DNA of 64,000 nt from Tubulanus polymorphus (lineage: Eukaryota; Nemertea; Palaeonemertea; Tubulaniformes; Tubulanidae), in contig NC_134028.1 in NCBI RefSeq assembly GCF_964204645.1, positions 14,497,263 to 14,561,262 of the forward strand, read 5' to 3'. Positions 1-9,090 of this stretch are shown one piece after another; the stretch's first letter is position 1; every line of letters begins with the position of its first letter. Under the pieces are notes generated by a model. That model did no database searches. It had not been told where the DNA came from and saw only the letters and a list, made by a program, of their open reading frames with translations. The position numbers and the translations under genes are program-made.

Positions 1-1910
1 AATTGCGCCTTTATATCTCATTAATTGAAAATCATCATTATTTGGGTAGTGTTGCTTTAATATTTTTAATTCATCATCAACTAATGATTTTGATAAGTTA
101 TCTAATGAACTATTTAAAAATCTATATGAATCTATAAATCTTAGGCAACCAAATTGGAATGATATATAATTCTCAGATGTTTTAGCTAACATTCTAAATT
201 TATACGTTGGTATTTTATCTTTTGATCTATTTGAATTTAATCTTTCTATTTCATTATTAATTTCTTCTATTTTATGATATAACTGTTTGATGAATAAATG
301 TGCATCATATCTTGATAGATTATGAAATATAACTGGTACAAAGTTAATTTTCTTAGCATATTCTCATGTGCAGCGCCTCTAAACTTTCCATTCAAATGAT
401 CATGGTCTCTTACTTTTTTATCTTTAAAATTAAATATCTTTTCACAATATTAACATTTTTCTGCAAACGCAAATTCTTCTTTATCTTCTTCTGTCATTAT
501 AATTTCTATATTTGTATTCAATAATTAACTAAATCTTATTTCATATTCAATCAATAAGTCACAAAAATGATTGATAACATTTTCATTTCCATAATGATAA
601 TATTCACTTTCAATTAGTTCTGGATAATCAGATTTTATATATAACCCGAAAGCCGCAGCTGATTGATGAATCTTTTTAATTGTATTTGTTATTGGTGGTT
701 CATCTAAAAAATCATTTTCATTAGAATTTAATTTCTTTCTTTTATAATATATTTCTTTTCTATCTTGATCAGTTAGTTCTTTATTTAATGATTCAAAATC
801 ACCATATATTACAAATGGTACTTTATTTTTGTAATCATATTTTTTGAATTCTAATATTTTATTTTTTCATTTGGTAAAACTAATTTACAATAATCATGAT
901 TTTCACATAATTGTTTATGATTTAATAATGCACTTTCATTACTGAATCTATGTAAACATTTTCTACAAAGATATATTTTATTATCAAAATCATTTTCTGA
1001 TTTAAAAAATAAATCAATTCTTTTAATCCACATGTAATGATTCTCATAATATAATATATCTATAACATCATTTGAATCATAATCTTTTGATAGATATAAA
1101 GGTTCTAATGTATAATGTTTTATATTGTTACCTTTTGTATTTGGTAACATGTAAAGTCATAAATATTATTTCATCAAATATTAAACCAGATCCTTCAAAA
1201 TATTTCTCTTCTATTTTAGTTTTTACTTCATTATAACATTTATCTAATTTATCATCTATATGTTGTTTATATATAATATGTTGTGAATGAGAATTTATAT
1301 TATATATTGGTTTATCTTCAGATTTTATAAACTTTACTTTAACTGATGTACTAATTTTAGGATATTCAACATCAGTTATTATTTTTATTGTTTCTTTCAT
1401 ATTTTCTAAATGTTTTTTATTTTCTTCTAATGTTTTTCCTTTATGAAATTTAAACTCGATAGCTGCTGGGCCAATATCACTTTTAAATGCTTCGGTTATC
1501 TCTATATATTTTTTATTATCTAATGAATTAATATAATTTCTTACATCTTCCATGTATGGTCTTTTATTGTTTAATTTATTTCTTATTCTTGTAATTGTCT
1601 TCTGTTTCTTATCATTATCTTTATCAAAATAATCTTCACCTAAAATATCATTATTCTTATTTCTAATATGACTTTTAGATTTTAAATGTTCTTTATAATA
1701 TCTTTTATCACTGAATGATTGATTACATGTATCACATTTATATGTTTCTTTTTCATTCTTTAATTCATCTAATTTAGTTTCTAATATATCATCTTCATAT
1801 TCTAGTTTCAATTTACTCTCTAAATGTGTTTTAGTTTTATTGTGTCTTGCTTTTTGGGATTTATCTATATTGATTTTACATGTTGCACAGTAGTACTTAT
1901 TTGCTTCCAT
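1..1910 (-). pseudogene. Polinton family B DNA polymerase (PolB), decayed, N-terminal part
   Basis: This is the replicative polymerase of Polintons (DNA_pol_B_2 type, presumed protein-primed). The reading starts at the ATG ending at 1910. It begins with two C2H2-like zinc fingers (CxxC near residues 8-11, then YKCDTC), followed by a third finger (YLCRKC), the exonuclease I motif YGDFES, and the Polinton-type RDHDHL zinc/HNH-like insert. The fragment near position 1 matches the exonuclease II to III region of the copy at 29586. Damage seen: a deletion of about 340 bp near 1150 relative to that copy, a one-base loss near 865, in-frame stops near 445 and 525, and another shift near 365. The polymerase palm motifs would lie outside the window. 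Codon use is very AT-rich, as in the other element genes. Confidence 0.85.
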
Positions 1911-1989
1911 TTTAATACTAAATGTTTTATTAAAATTGATTTTAGAAGTTATTCATTTATATTTTATTCATATATATGAATATCTTAAG

Positions 1990-2257
1990 AGTAATAGGGA
2001 ATATCTTATTTCATATCAAAGGTTGAAAGGGCTAGTGAGTAAAAAATGAAAAATATGAAAATAATAATAATTTCTATTTGAATTAGGAGTGAAACTCATA
2101 TAAAATGAAAAATAATTTCGAGTGTGCGAGAATTATTTTTCATTTTATATGAGTTTCGCTACTAATTCAAATAGAAATTGTTATTATTTTCATATTTTTC
2201 ATTTTTTTGAGCTCGACCTTTCGACCTTTGGTATGAAACAAGATATTCCCTATTACT
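1990..2257. repeat. Palindromic terminus of Polinton copy A
   Basis: Two arms of about 134 bp form an imperfect inverted repeat (roughly 90% by eye). The inner edge at 1990 reads AGTAATAGGG and the outer edge reads CCCTATTACT. The centre falls near 2123, at a GTGCGAGAAT-type core. The inner flank (CTTAAG then a leader to the PolB start) is shared with the other copies, while the outer flank is unique. This places the element end at 2257. Confidence 0.8.
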
Positions 2258-3325
2258 ATTGCTGTATTTTTCCAGGTTAATCGTACTAGCGTTTAAGAAC
2301 TGCTAAAAATGTTTTCAAAGTTTCCTGAAATAATTTTCTATAAATTTATATCGCACACCAATTAGATCTGCATCAAATAGATGAGCTATGTTATGTTTCC
2401 CCTTTCTGTGGGTATCCTACTGATGAGGATATAACCACACCCTTTCATTGAAGGAAAATATACCACCATAATGGGTACACTGCTATTAGCGGGAGAACAT
2501 CGATACTAAAAACATTTCAATTCTACGTCGTTTCGGTTCCCAGTCAAAGATCCCATAAGATATGCACTGCGCCTGCGCCAATCAGTTGCACGCCGATTAT
2601 AGCGCTGTATATATCAGTATGATATTTTACGCCTAATAATCGTAAGTTTTTGCAGACTCATTTGCAGACTGTCATTGTTACATTATGAATAATAATGGTA
2701 AAGATGTAGCAGAGCTTCTCCGTTGGAGAATCTTTGTGGAACGGAGCAGCCAACGCTGGCGGTTGTTACACAGACTAGTGTGTCTAGTGGAACGATCGAT
2801 AGGTCATGTGCGAAAGCCCGTAACTCGAGGTCGACGGCTAAAAGTTCGAATTATAAGACGAGAAGCAGTAGTGCTAGTACTGCAAGACTTCTGATAAATA
2901 TGATACTGTTGTGGTGTTGGAACTCCACCAATGTTGCGGGTATGGATTCTCCACCTATGTTGTGGTTCGTATATCTTCCAGTGCTGTGAATCCGGGTTGG
3001 GTTGTCCAACTAGCGTCGTGGTAATAATTCCTCTTAACGATGGTGCGAGGACACTCTCTCAGATCAGATCTCCGTCCTTGGTCTTGACTTCTTACACGGC
3101 TCCCAGATATAACTTAACAATTTCTAAAGATATCTTTCGTTTATTTCTTCTTACTAGATGTATACAGATCATTCCCCGGAGCTCTCCCTCTCTCTCTACT
3201 AGATGTATACAGATCATTCCCCGGAGCTCTACTATCTCGTGCTTACAAAAACCTCCCTATTTATATCACTTTCTATTTTGTGACGTGTGCAGGTCCTCTT
3301 CCACACATGGCATGAAATTCATGGA
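2258..3325. other. Spacer between Polinton copies A and 1, no gene recognised
   Basis: No coding similarity was recognised. Short overlapping reading frames around 2685-3341 have no family features. A direct duplication of a ~32-bp sequence (CTAGATGTATACAGATC core) with a 44-bp period lies at about 3155-3230, separated by a CT-rich tract. This is probably host DNA flanking the insertions. Confidence 0.5.
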
Positions 3326-3725
3326 AGTAATAGGGGTTTAGTTGTTTCAGGCCAAAGGTCGAACGGTCGAGTTCATTAAAAAACAAAACATTAAAAGTAA
3401 TTAAAAACTATAATATATTTTCATAACCGTGTGCATTTTATATTAAAAACTAAATATTTATTCTAAGATATCAATAATTTAAAAAGCATATTGTATTAAA
3501 TCAATTGGTCGCTCCACTTCGCTACCGCTCCGCGACCAATTGATTTATTTACAATACACAAATTCATATAATCAAATATATTCAAATAATAATAATTATT
3601 CTATTGTTCAATTGAAATACACACGGTTATGAAAATATATTATAGTTTTTAATTACTTTTAATATTTGTTATTAATGAACTCGACCATTCAACCTTTAAC
3701 CTGAAACAACTAAACCCCTATTACT
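3326..3725. repeat. Palindromic terminus, left end of copy 1
   Basis: The arms begin AGTAATAGGGGTTTAG and end with the complement CTAAACCCCTATTACT. The interior is longer than in the other copies and contains further inverted pairs, such as AACCGTGTG against CACACGGTT. A central hairpin of AATCAATTGGTCGC and GCGACCAATTGATT spans about 3500-3545. The left flank is unique sequence. The right flank is the conserved CTTAAAAT leader leading to the start codon at 3806. Confidence 0.8.
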
Positions 3726-3805
3726 CTTAAAATAATCATATAAATGAATAACATTTAAATCATTGAACTTCTAAAATCAATTTTAATAAAAAATTTAGTA
3801 TTAAA

Positions 3806-4029
3806 ATGGAAGCAAATAAGTACTACTGTCCAACATGTAAAATCAATATAGATAAATCCCAAAAAGCAAGACACAATAAAACTAAAACACATTCAGAGAA
3901 TAAATTGAAACTAGAATATTTACAGTTATATTCAGAACAGTTAACAAAGGGAAAGAAATTTATTGAATTATGAAATAATGATCCAAATAATGAACAATAC
4001 GTTGAGGAATTTGATATCAAGGATCTGAT
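3806..4029 (+). pseudogene. Chimeric PolB N-terminus fused to HNH C-terminus
   Basis: The first ~36 codons match the PolB zinc-finger N-terminus (start MEANKYYCPTC). The sequence then switches to the last ~40 codons of the HNH gene (ending VEEFDIKD, as in the copy at 5402). A stop lies within the HNH part at 3971. The two parent genes share the same leader and the same ATGGA start, so recombination between the two element ends, or an internal deletion, could create this junction. Not expected to be functional. Confidence 0.75.
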
Positions 4030-4059
4030 GTTTATACTAGAACATGATTCTATTTGAGC

Positions 4060-4480
4060 CTATATACATTCAATGTACAGAGCTATGGAATAAATCTATA
4101 AATTCACAGCTGTTACAGCTGTTACTATGACGCCGAGACATATGAGTCATTATTACAAACGTGCAGAGAAAATTCTAGAAAGGTGTGCTGGAACTCTGAA
4201 TAGAGATGACACATCATAATCAGAAACGTGTAGAATATTCTAGAAAGGCGCGCCGGAACCAGATGACGTGGCATAATCAACGACGTGTCATTCTAGAAAT
4301 CGCCCCGGAAATGAAAAGGCGCTGTAACATTGTGCTCAGGATATTCTATCTTTCGAAACGAAATTAGGAGTTTATAGTTTACAATTATAAATCTAAATGT
4401 AAGTACTGTTTGTTGTAGTTATTAAGGCTATTAAATATGAAACCTTTAGATATATTTAAGTGTATTTAGTATATCTTTTA
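4060..4480. promoter_or_regulatory. Conserved element intergenic block with heat-shock-element-like repeats
   Basis: This non-coding block follows the terminal HNH gene in copy 1 left, in copy 1 right (9540-9900, inverted) and in copy 2 (21890-22090). Here it contains two perfect three-unit heat shock element patterns (GAAnnTTCnnGAA) at 4167-4181 and 4232-4246, and a two-unit version at 4291-4298. They sit in an approximately 60-bp tandem arrangement together with TGACGTG half sites. Downstream it leads to the start region of gene Z. A promoter function is inferred only from these motifs and from conservation between copies. Confidence 0.4.
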
Positions 4481-4530
4481 GATAGCTAGAGTTACCGCTA
4501 ATATCTTTTAGATTAATAAAACGCCATACG

Positions 4531-4773
4531 AATCAAGAAGTGATAGAGAAACTCAAGATACTCTTTCTGACTGAGGAATTAACAGCAATGGATATCAAAC
4601 CAATAGAATCACCAAAAGATCGAAGAAGAAATATAAGAATTTCAAAAACATTAAGACTCCAATGATTAAGTTTAACGTTTGTTGATATAGTTAAATATTT
4701 ACCAGCAATTGAAAAAATGTTTGTAATTATAAATTGTATTTATAGAAATCAAATGATGTATTGGAAGAAATGA
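4531..4773 (+). pseudogene. Gene Z relic (C-terminal part), unknown Polinton protein
   Basis: An 81-codon reading with one internal stop (at 4660) ends in a segment resembling the C-terminus of the gene at 22578: LSLTFVDIVKYLPAIEKM here against LSLTFSEVVNYLREIEEM there. The preceding bases match the leader of that gene (ATCTTTTAGATTA), but the start and N-terminal half are deleted. Function is unknown. It is useful mainly because it shows that gene Z is a regular member of this element family. Confidence 0.6.
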
Positions 4774-4859
4774 CTGAACAACTTGTATAATGTATTGCGT
4801 AAATCTACTTGGTGAATTTTTATGTTCAGTCGTTTCAATAATGATTCGTTTCAATTATG

Positions 4860-5275
4860 ATTAGCGCATGCGCATTAAGCAAAAGCGCGCATGAATGCGC
4901 GGTTTGCCTAATGCGAACACGTTTAGATATTTCATGTCGGTCGTTTCTATTCAGAATGAATATATAATTATGATTAACGCATGCGCATTGAGCAAAACCG
5001 GACCTGAATGCGCGGTTTGCTCAGTTGTATGATTTAGATATTTCATGTCGGTCGTTTCTATTTACATAATGAATATATAATTATGATTAACGCATGCGCA
5101 TTAAGCAAAACCGCGCATGAATGCGCGGTTTGCCTAATGCGAACACGTTTTGATATTTTCTGTGTTCGGTTGTTTCTATTTTACAGAATTTATAGAATGA
5201 ATATATAATTATGATTAACGCATGCGCATTAAGCAAAACCGCGCACGAATGCGCGGTTTTGTCCAGTGGTATTAT
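4860..5275. repeat. Four tandem ~115-bp units, each with a GC-rich hairpin and GCATGCGC core
   Basis: Units begin near 4866, 4979, 5093 and 5220. Each has the core GCATGCGCATTAAGCAAAA, then an inverted pair (AAACCGCGCAT against ATGCGCGGTTT, imperfect in units 1 and 2), then an AT-rich spacer with TCGGTCGTTTCTATT. Related sequence occurs near 9100-9270 (inverted) and 24600-24750, so it belongs to the element. The core resembles NRF1-type sites (GCGCATGCGC). Confidence 0.75.
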
Positions 5276-5401
5276 TTATATGTAAAGGAATCGAAACAAT
5301 TTATCAAAAGCAACGAAGAATGATAAAAGATGACGTTGGTCGAAGAAATGGAAGAGGATTCTAAAATATTAACCAATTTAGTAAAAAAATACGTATAATA
5401 A

Positions 5402-6076
5402 ATGGAACCAGAACAACCACAAATTATCAATATTACAAATAACACTGGCGTTATAAACATATACTACAAGAAGTGTTCTAAATGTGAATTAGATAAATCA
5501 TTAACAGAATTTAGTAAGCGTAAGATTAGCAAAGATGGTTTTCAATATTGCTGTAAAACTTGTACTAAACTATATACCAAACAATATCGAGAAGATAATA
5601 GAGAAGCTTACAATGATTATATGACAGAATATATGAGAGGAAGATATCAAACAGATCTTAATTTTAGATTGAAACAATGCTTAAGGACTAGATTAACACA
5701 ATTATTCAACAAAGAAACACATTCAGAAACACTATCTAATCTATTGGGTTGTTCAGATGAATTTCTCAAATCATGGATTATATTTCAATTCGATGATAAA
5801 ATGAATATAGATAATTATGGGGATTATTACCATATTGATCACGTGTTACCAATATCTAAATTTAACATGAATGATGAATACAATAAAAAACTTATTTGGG
5901 GTTGGAAGAATTTAAGACCTTTAGAAAAGAAGGAAAACATAATTAAATCTAATAAACTAGATATGAAATTATATTTAGATCAACTGGATAAAGCAAAGAC
6001 ATTTGTTGAATTATGGAACAATAATCCAAATAATGAACGATACGTTGAGGAATTTGATATCAAGGATCCGAAATGA
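5402..6076 (+). CDS. HNH endonuclease, Polinton-encoded, intact
   Basis: The 224-aa protein has an N-terminal zinc-binding pattern (CxxC at residues 25-28, CxxC at 51-54). The C-terminal HNH core lies around residues 140-190: HIDHVLPISKF, then the NLRPLEKKENIIKSNK segment, which supplies the central Asn and the last His-equivalent position. HNH enzymes cut DNA using one divalent metal. In this element the substrate is unknown, and homing, replication nicking or anti-host roles are all possible. The start is the first ATG after a leader resembling that of the TIR-linked copies. Decayed paralogues lie at 9941-10610 and 21104-21797, and tail relics at 3806-4029 and near 24860. It is the only copy with an open reading frame. 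A conserved 3' flank (ACTTATCTGGACAGTTAT) also survives in copy 2. Confidence 0.75.
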   Translation: MEPEQPQIINITNNTGVINIYYKKCSKCELDKSLTEFSKRKISKDGFQYCCKTCTKLYTKQYREDNREAYNDYMTEYMRGRYQTDLNFRLKQCLRTRLTQLFNKETHSETLSNLLGCSDEFLKSWIIFQFDDKMNIDNYGDYYHIDHVLPISKFNMNDEYNKKLIWGWKNLRPLEKKENIIKSNKLDMKLYLDQLDKAKTFVELWNNNPNNERYVEEFDIKDPK

Positions 6077-6354
6077 CTTATCTGGACAGTTATAACTACT
6101 GCTCCTAATAGATAAACAAAAGTAGTGAGATATCAAATAGAATTTAAATAAAATATAATAAAAATTACATACCTTCAACTATCTATTATTTCTATTTTAA
6201 TTTTTAATATTTTCTTTTCAAAAAAGAATACTTTATATCACAAATAAAAAATACTAAAAAAACAATATCTTATACTAGAATTCTTTAGCTTTAACTAGCT
6301 AGTATCATTTTATAATACTTATAATATTTTTCTTATTAAATTTCTCTAATATAA
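6077..6354. other. AT-rich intergenic leader of gene X, copy 1
   Basis: Very AT-rich sequence with short repeats (TAGCTAGT, TTTTAATATTTTCTTT) matches the longer tandem-repeat leader of copy 2 (24895-25360). No coding capacity was recognised. It probably holds the promoter of the gene X to ATPase cluster. Confidence 0.5.
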
Positions 6355-6957
6355 ATGTCAAAGAAATCTAATAAGAATAGTATTGATATTGAAAAGACAT
6401 TAGATGATTTGGGTATAAGTGATAATAAAGATACAGTTGTTTCTAATTCTATTCAAGTTAATAACAATATAGATTATGAATACTATTTATATTGTAAGCA
6501 TCATCTTGAATTATAAATTGCTGGTGGGAAATCTAAGGAGTTTTTAAATAGAATCATTACTTTTCAAGAACTAGACTCTATGAAACCAGATAAAGTAATA
6601 AAATATTTTAAGATTTATGAAGAAGCTAGATTGGCTCGAATAAATGATTCTATTTCAGATGGTATTGTCAAATGTTATTCTAAGTTATGTAACCAGTTAA
6701 TACCAATTGATGATGAAAATAAATTATATAGTGATTTAAAAAATGACTACTTAGTTATGACTGAATTACAAAAATGGGTTGGATATGCTTCATTTCAATT
6801 AGGATCTGTTATGACATTAATTTCTACTGGTCTCATAACATTTTCGAATATCAAGCCTATGGAATATAAATCAGGTAAGAACGAAACAGATGTACTACAA
6901 CCAAACAGTGAAACAGAAAATGAATCAGAACAAAAATTAACTAAAATAAATGAGTGA
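6355..6957 (+). pseudogene. Gene X, copy 1: conserved Polinton protein of unknown function, one stop
   Basis: The 201-codon reading begins MSKKSNKN and matches the intact gene at 25361 closely, but codon 54 is TAA (6514) where the other copy has a sense codon. A re-start at 6580 would give a 125-aa C-terminal form. The protein has a charged N-terminus, a central segment with ARINDSISDGIVKCYSKLC, and a hydrophobic stretch (FQLGSVMTLISTGLITF) that could be a membrane segment or an amphipathic helix. Its last 8 bases overlap the start of gene M. Function is not known; a virion or membrane role would be speculation. Confidence 0.65.
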
Positions 6958-7321
6958 TGGAGTTAAGAAAAAGGCTAGATCCGAGAAACAAATTAAATGG
7001 GCAAGAGAATTAGGTAAAAGATCTGCGGAATTAAAAAAAGCTAAGAAAAAGAAATTAACTGATATAAATGAATCACAGAAATTATCTGATATTGATTCAA
7101 ATAATAATCCATCTGATTCTTCTAATGCTGGAAGTAATTATAAATTATATATTACAATTGGATTAGTAACAGTTATTATATTATCCGGTGTAATATATAA
7201 ATCAAAGTTCAAATCTGATGATAAATATGATTCCAATGACAATCGGAAACATATTATACCAGAAAATAAGTCAAATCATAAAGCCATTGAAACTAAATCT
7301 AAATTATTATTAATGGATTAA
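6950..7321 (+). CDS. Gene M, copy 1: small basic single-span membrane protein
   Basis: The 123-aa protein has a strongly basic N-terminal region (KKKARSEKQ, then a Lys-rich run near residues 30-37) and one clear hydrophobic segment (LYITIGLVTVIILSGVIY, about residues 65-82), followed by a polar tail. The start codon overlaps the gene X stop as ATGAGTGA. The basic N-terminal helix is reminiscent of small DNA-binding or minor-virion proteins of Polintons, but I recognise no family. The copy 2 version is broken by a small deletion. The stop lies six bases before the INT start. Confidence 0.6.
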   Translation: MSDGVKKKARSEKQIKWARELGKRSAELKKAKKKKLTDINESQKLSDIDSNNNPSDSSNAGSNYKLYITIGLVTVIILSGVIYKSKFKSDDKYDSNDNRKHIIPENKSNHKAIETKSKLLLMD

Positions 7322-7327
7322 AATAGA

Positions 7328-8268
7328 ATGAAAAAAGAACAATATCTAAGAGATTTATATTATAACCCAGAGAGTGAAGTATCATATTTTAGTATTTCAG
7401 AATTATGGAATAAAATTAAATCTGATAAGGAAAATGGTGGTATAAAATATAGCGAATTAAAATCATGGTTACAAAATCAACCAACATATCAAATACACAA
7501 GAAAATGGATAAAACTTATTTAACGAGAAAAGTTATGATACGCATGGTCAATTCCAATCAAAAATTAAACTGGTATAGAAGTAACAAATGCTTTTAAATC
7601 TATATTTAAAGAAGCTATTCCAGATAAGATACAATTTGATGAAGGTAAGGAATTTTATAACAAACATTTCAAAAAACTATTATCTGATAACGATGTAGAT
7701 TATTTTTCAACACATTCAGGTAAAAAAGCATCTATTATAGAAAGATTTAATAAAACATTGAAAACTAGAATGTGGAAATATTTTACTGCTAATGAAACAT
7801 ATAAATATATCGATGTCTTAGATGATTTAGTGAAAGGTTATAATAATTCTAAACATAGTTCTATAAATATGAAACCTATACAAGCTAGAAAAGAAGATAA
7901 TTCAGAAATAGTTTGGAATAATTTATATGGTGCGTTTGTTACACATGATTTTGGAGAACCTAAATTTAAAATTGGACAACACGTAAGAATATCTAAATAT
8001 AGAAAAACCTTTTATAAAGGTTATACCCCAAATTTTACAGAAGAAATATTTGTTTATAAATTAGAAGATCTAAAAGATGAAGAAATATTAGGTTATTTCT
8101 ATGAACAAGAATTATCACTTGTACCAAATCCAGATGAAATAGATAGAAAAAGTATTGAAAACAAAAACTCTTAAAGGAAAAAAGTATTCTTTGGTGAAAT
8201 ATAAAGGATATGATGATAAATTTAATGAATGGATTTTATCTAGTAAAATTAAAAGAATAAATGAATAA
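7328..8268 (+). pseudogene. Polinton integrase (INT), copy 1, with catalytic-core deletion
   Basis: This is a retroviral-like DDE integrase that would insert the element DNA. The N-terminal region (MKKEQYLRDLYYNPESE) is present. About 110 bp is missing at 7539 relative to copy 2, removing the first catalytic Asp (QADLID in copy 2) and breaking the frame. The second Asp (IQFDEGKEF) and the Glu (IIERFNKTLK) follow in another frame, then the C-terminal part (SKHSSINMKP, GQHVRISKYR). The chromodomain (KGKKYSLVKYKGYDDKFNEW) is again in a shifted frame after a deletion near 8150. The stop overlaps the ATPase start as ATGAATAA, as in copy 2. Not functional as read. Confidence 0.85.
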
Positions 8269-8812
8269 AGATTTATTTATATTTGAACCGCATAATATGT
8301 TAATAACTGGAGTAACCAATTGTGGTAAAACACATTTCATATTAGACTTGTTAGAAACTATTTATAAGAATCATTTTGATAATATAATATTATTCTGTCC
8401 TACTTATGAAATGAATAAAACATATAATAGAGATATAGTTAAGATGAAAAAGTTTATTATATTAAATCCTAAAACAGTAAAAGAAAATTTAGATAATTGT
8501 ATTAAAATAGCAATTGATACTTATAAAGGATCAAATACATTATTCATTATAGATGATTGCGCAAATTTACATGATTCAAAAGTTAGAGAAAGTGAGTTAT
8601 GTTATTTGGCTTTCTCTGGGAGACATTTTGGAATAACAACATGGGTTTTAAATCAAAAATATAATTCAATTGTTAAAGACTTTAGGGAGAATATAAGATT
8701 TCTAGTTTTATTTTATAACAAAGATAAAAAATCTATGCAACAATCATTGGAAGAAAATCAAATTATACCTACTGAATTACAGGGATGGTTTCATCCCAAC
8801 TGGGAAAAGTGA
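8261..8812 (+). pseudogene. Polinton packaging ATPase (A32/FtsK-HerA type), C-terminus lost
   Basis: The family pumps DNA into capsids. Walker A is GVTNCGKTHF (residues ~18-27) and Walker B is TLFIIDDC (~residues 95-102), followed by a sensor-like GITTWVLNQ segment. The frame is open for 183 aa. The last ~15 residues do not match copy 2, which continues HDEYMNKLKN and ends KLLLKL. The frame instead runs into sequence of the next small gene, so an internal deletion has removed the ATPase tail and whatever lay between. The N-terminal nucleotide-binding core is intact. Its start overlaps the INT stop. Confidence 0.8.
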
Positions 8813-8999
8813 TTTGAAACATTATCTTGTAGCAGGAGGGTTAATATTGGCTGCGCTTTGCTTGTACTATGAGAATATTAGAAAGGATTTGATGAATGAA
8901 AATAATAAATTGAGTAAGAAGTTAAAGAAGTTAAATGGAAACAATCACAGAAATAAAAAGAATAAAAAAGTTAATTTAGAAAATGATATTGAGGATTAA
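8775..8999 (+). pseudogene. Small hydrophobic Polinton protein, N-terminus cut by deletion
   Basis: The reading has no ATG and is open from within the ATPase junction: GFIPTGKSDLKHYLVAGGLI, then ALCLYYENI. A hydrophobic N-terminal segment is followed by a Lys/Asn-rich tail ending ENDIED. It would be a one-span membrane or minor-virion protein. Similar small proteins occur in Polintons, but I cannot assign it. The upstream part was lost in the same deletion that truncated the ATPase. Confidence 0.45.
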
Positions 9000-9046
9000 A
9001 ACAGCGCCTTTTAATTTAATTCATTCTATATATCTTAACTATAAAA

Positions 9047-9090
9047 ATGAGTGAAAATAAGGTATTAGAAATATTACATCTAATATATAA
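9047..9090 (+). pseudogene. Start fragment of a further Polinton gene, cut at inversion junction
   Basis: ATGAGTGAAAATAAGG opens a frame (MSENKVLEILHLIYN) that matches nothing else here. It loses its element-type composition at about 9091, where inverted repeat sequence of the element end begins. It marks the next gene in the original order after the small hydrophobic protein. Identity unknown. Confidence 0.35.

Larger units (their letters stand above)
1..2257 (-). mobile_element. Polinton/Maverick copy A, PolB end, runs off the window
   Basis: The stretch carries a decayed PolB gene reading leftward from 1910, and outside its start codon a 268-bp imperfect palindrome whose outer edge (2257) is the presumed element terminus. 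The layout, palindrome then leader then PolB start, repeats at 29068-29586 in the opposite orientation. That is why the palindrome is treated as the end of the element and not as a separate insertion. The left part lies outside the window, so gene content beyond PolB is unknown. No target duplication can be scored because only one end is present. Confidence 0.75.
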
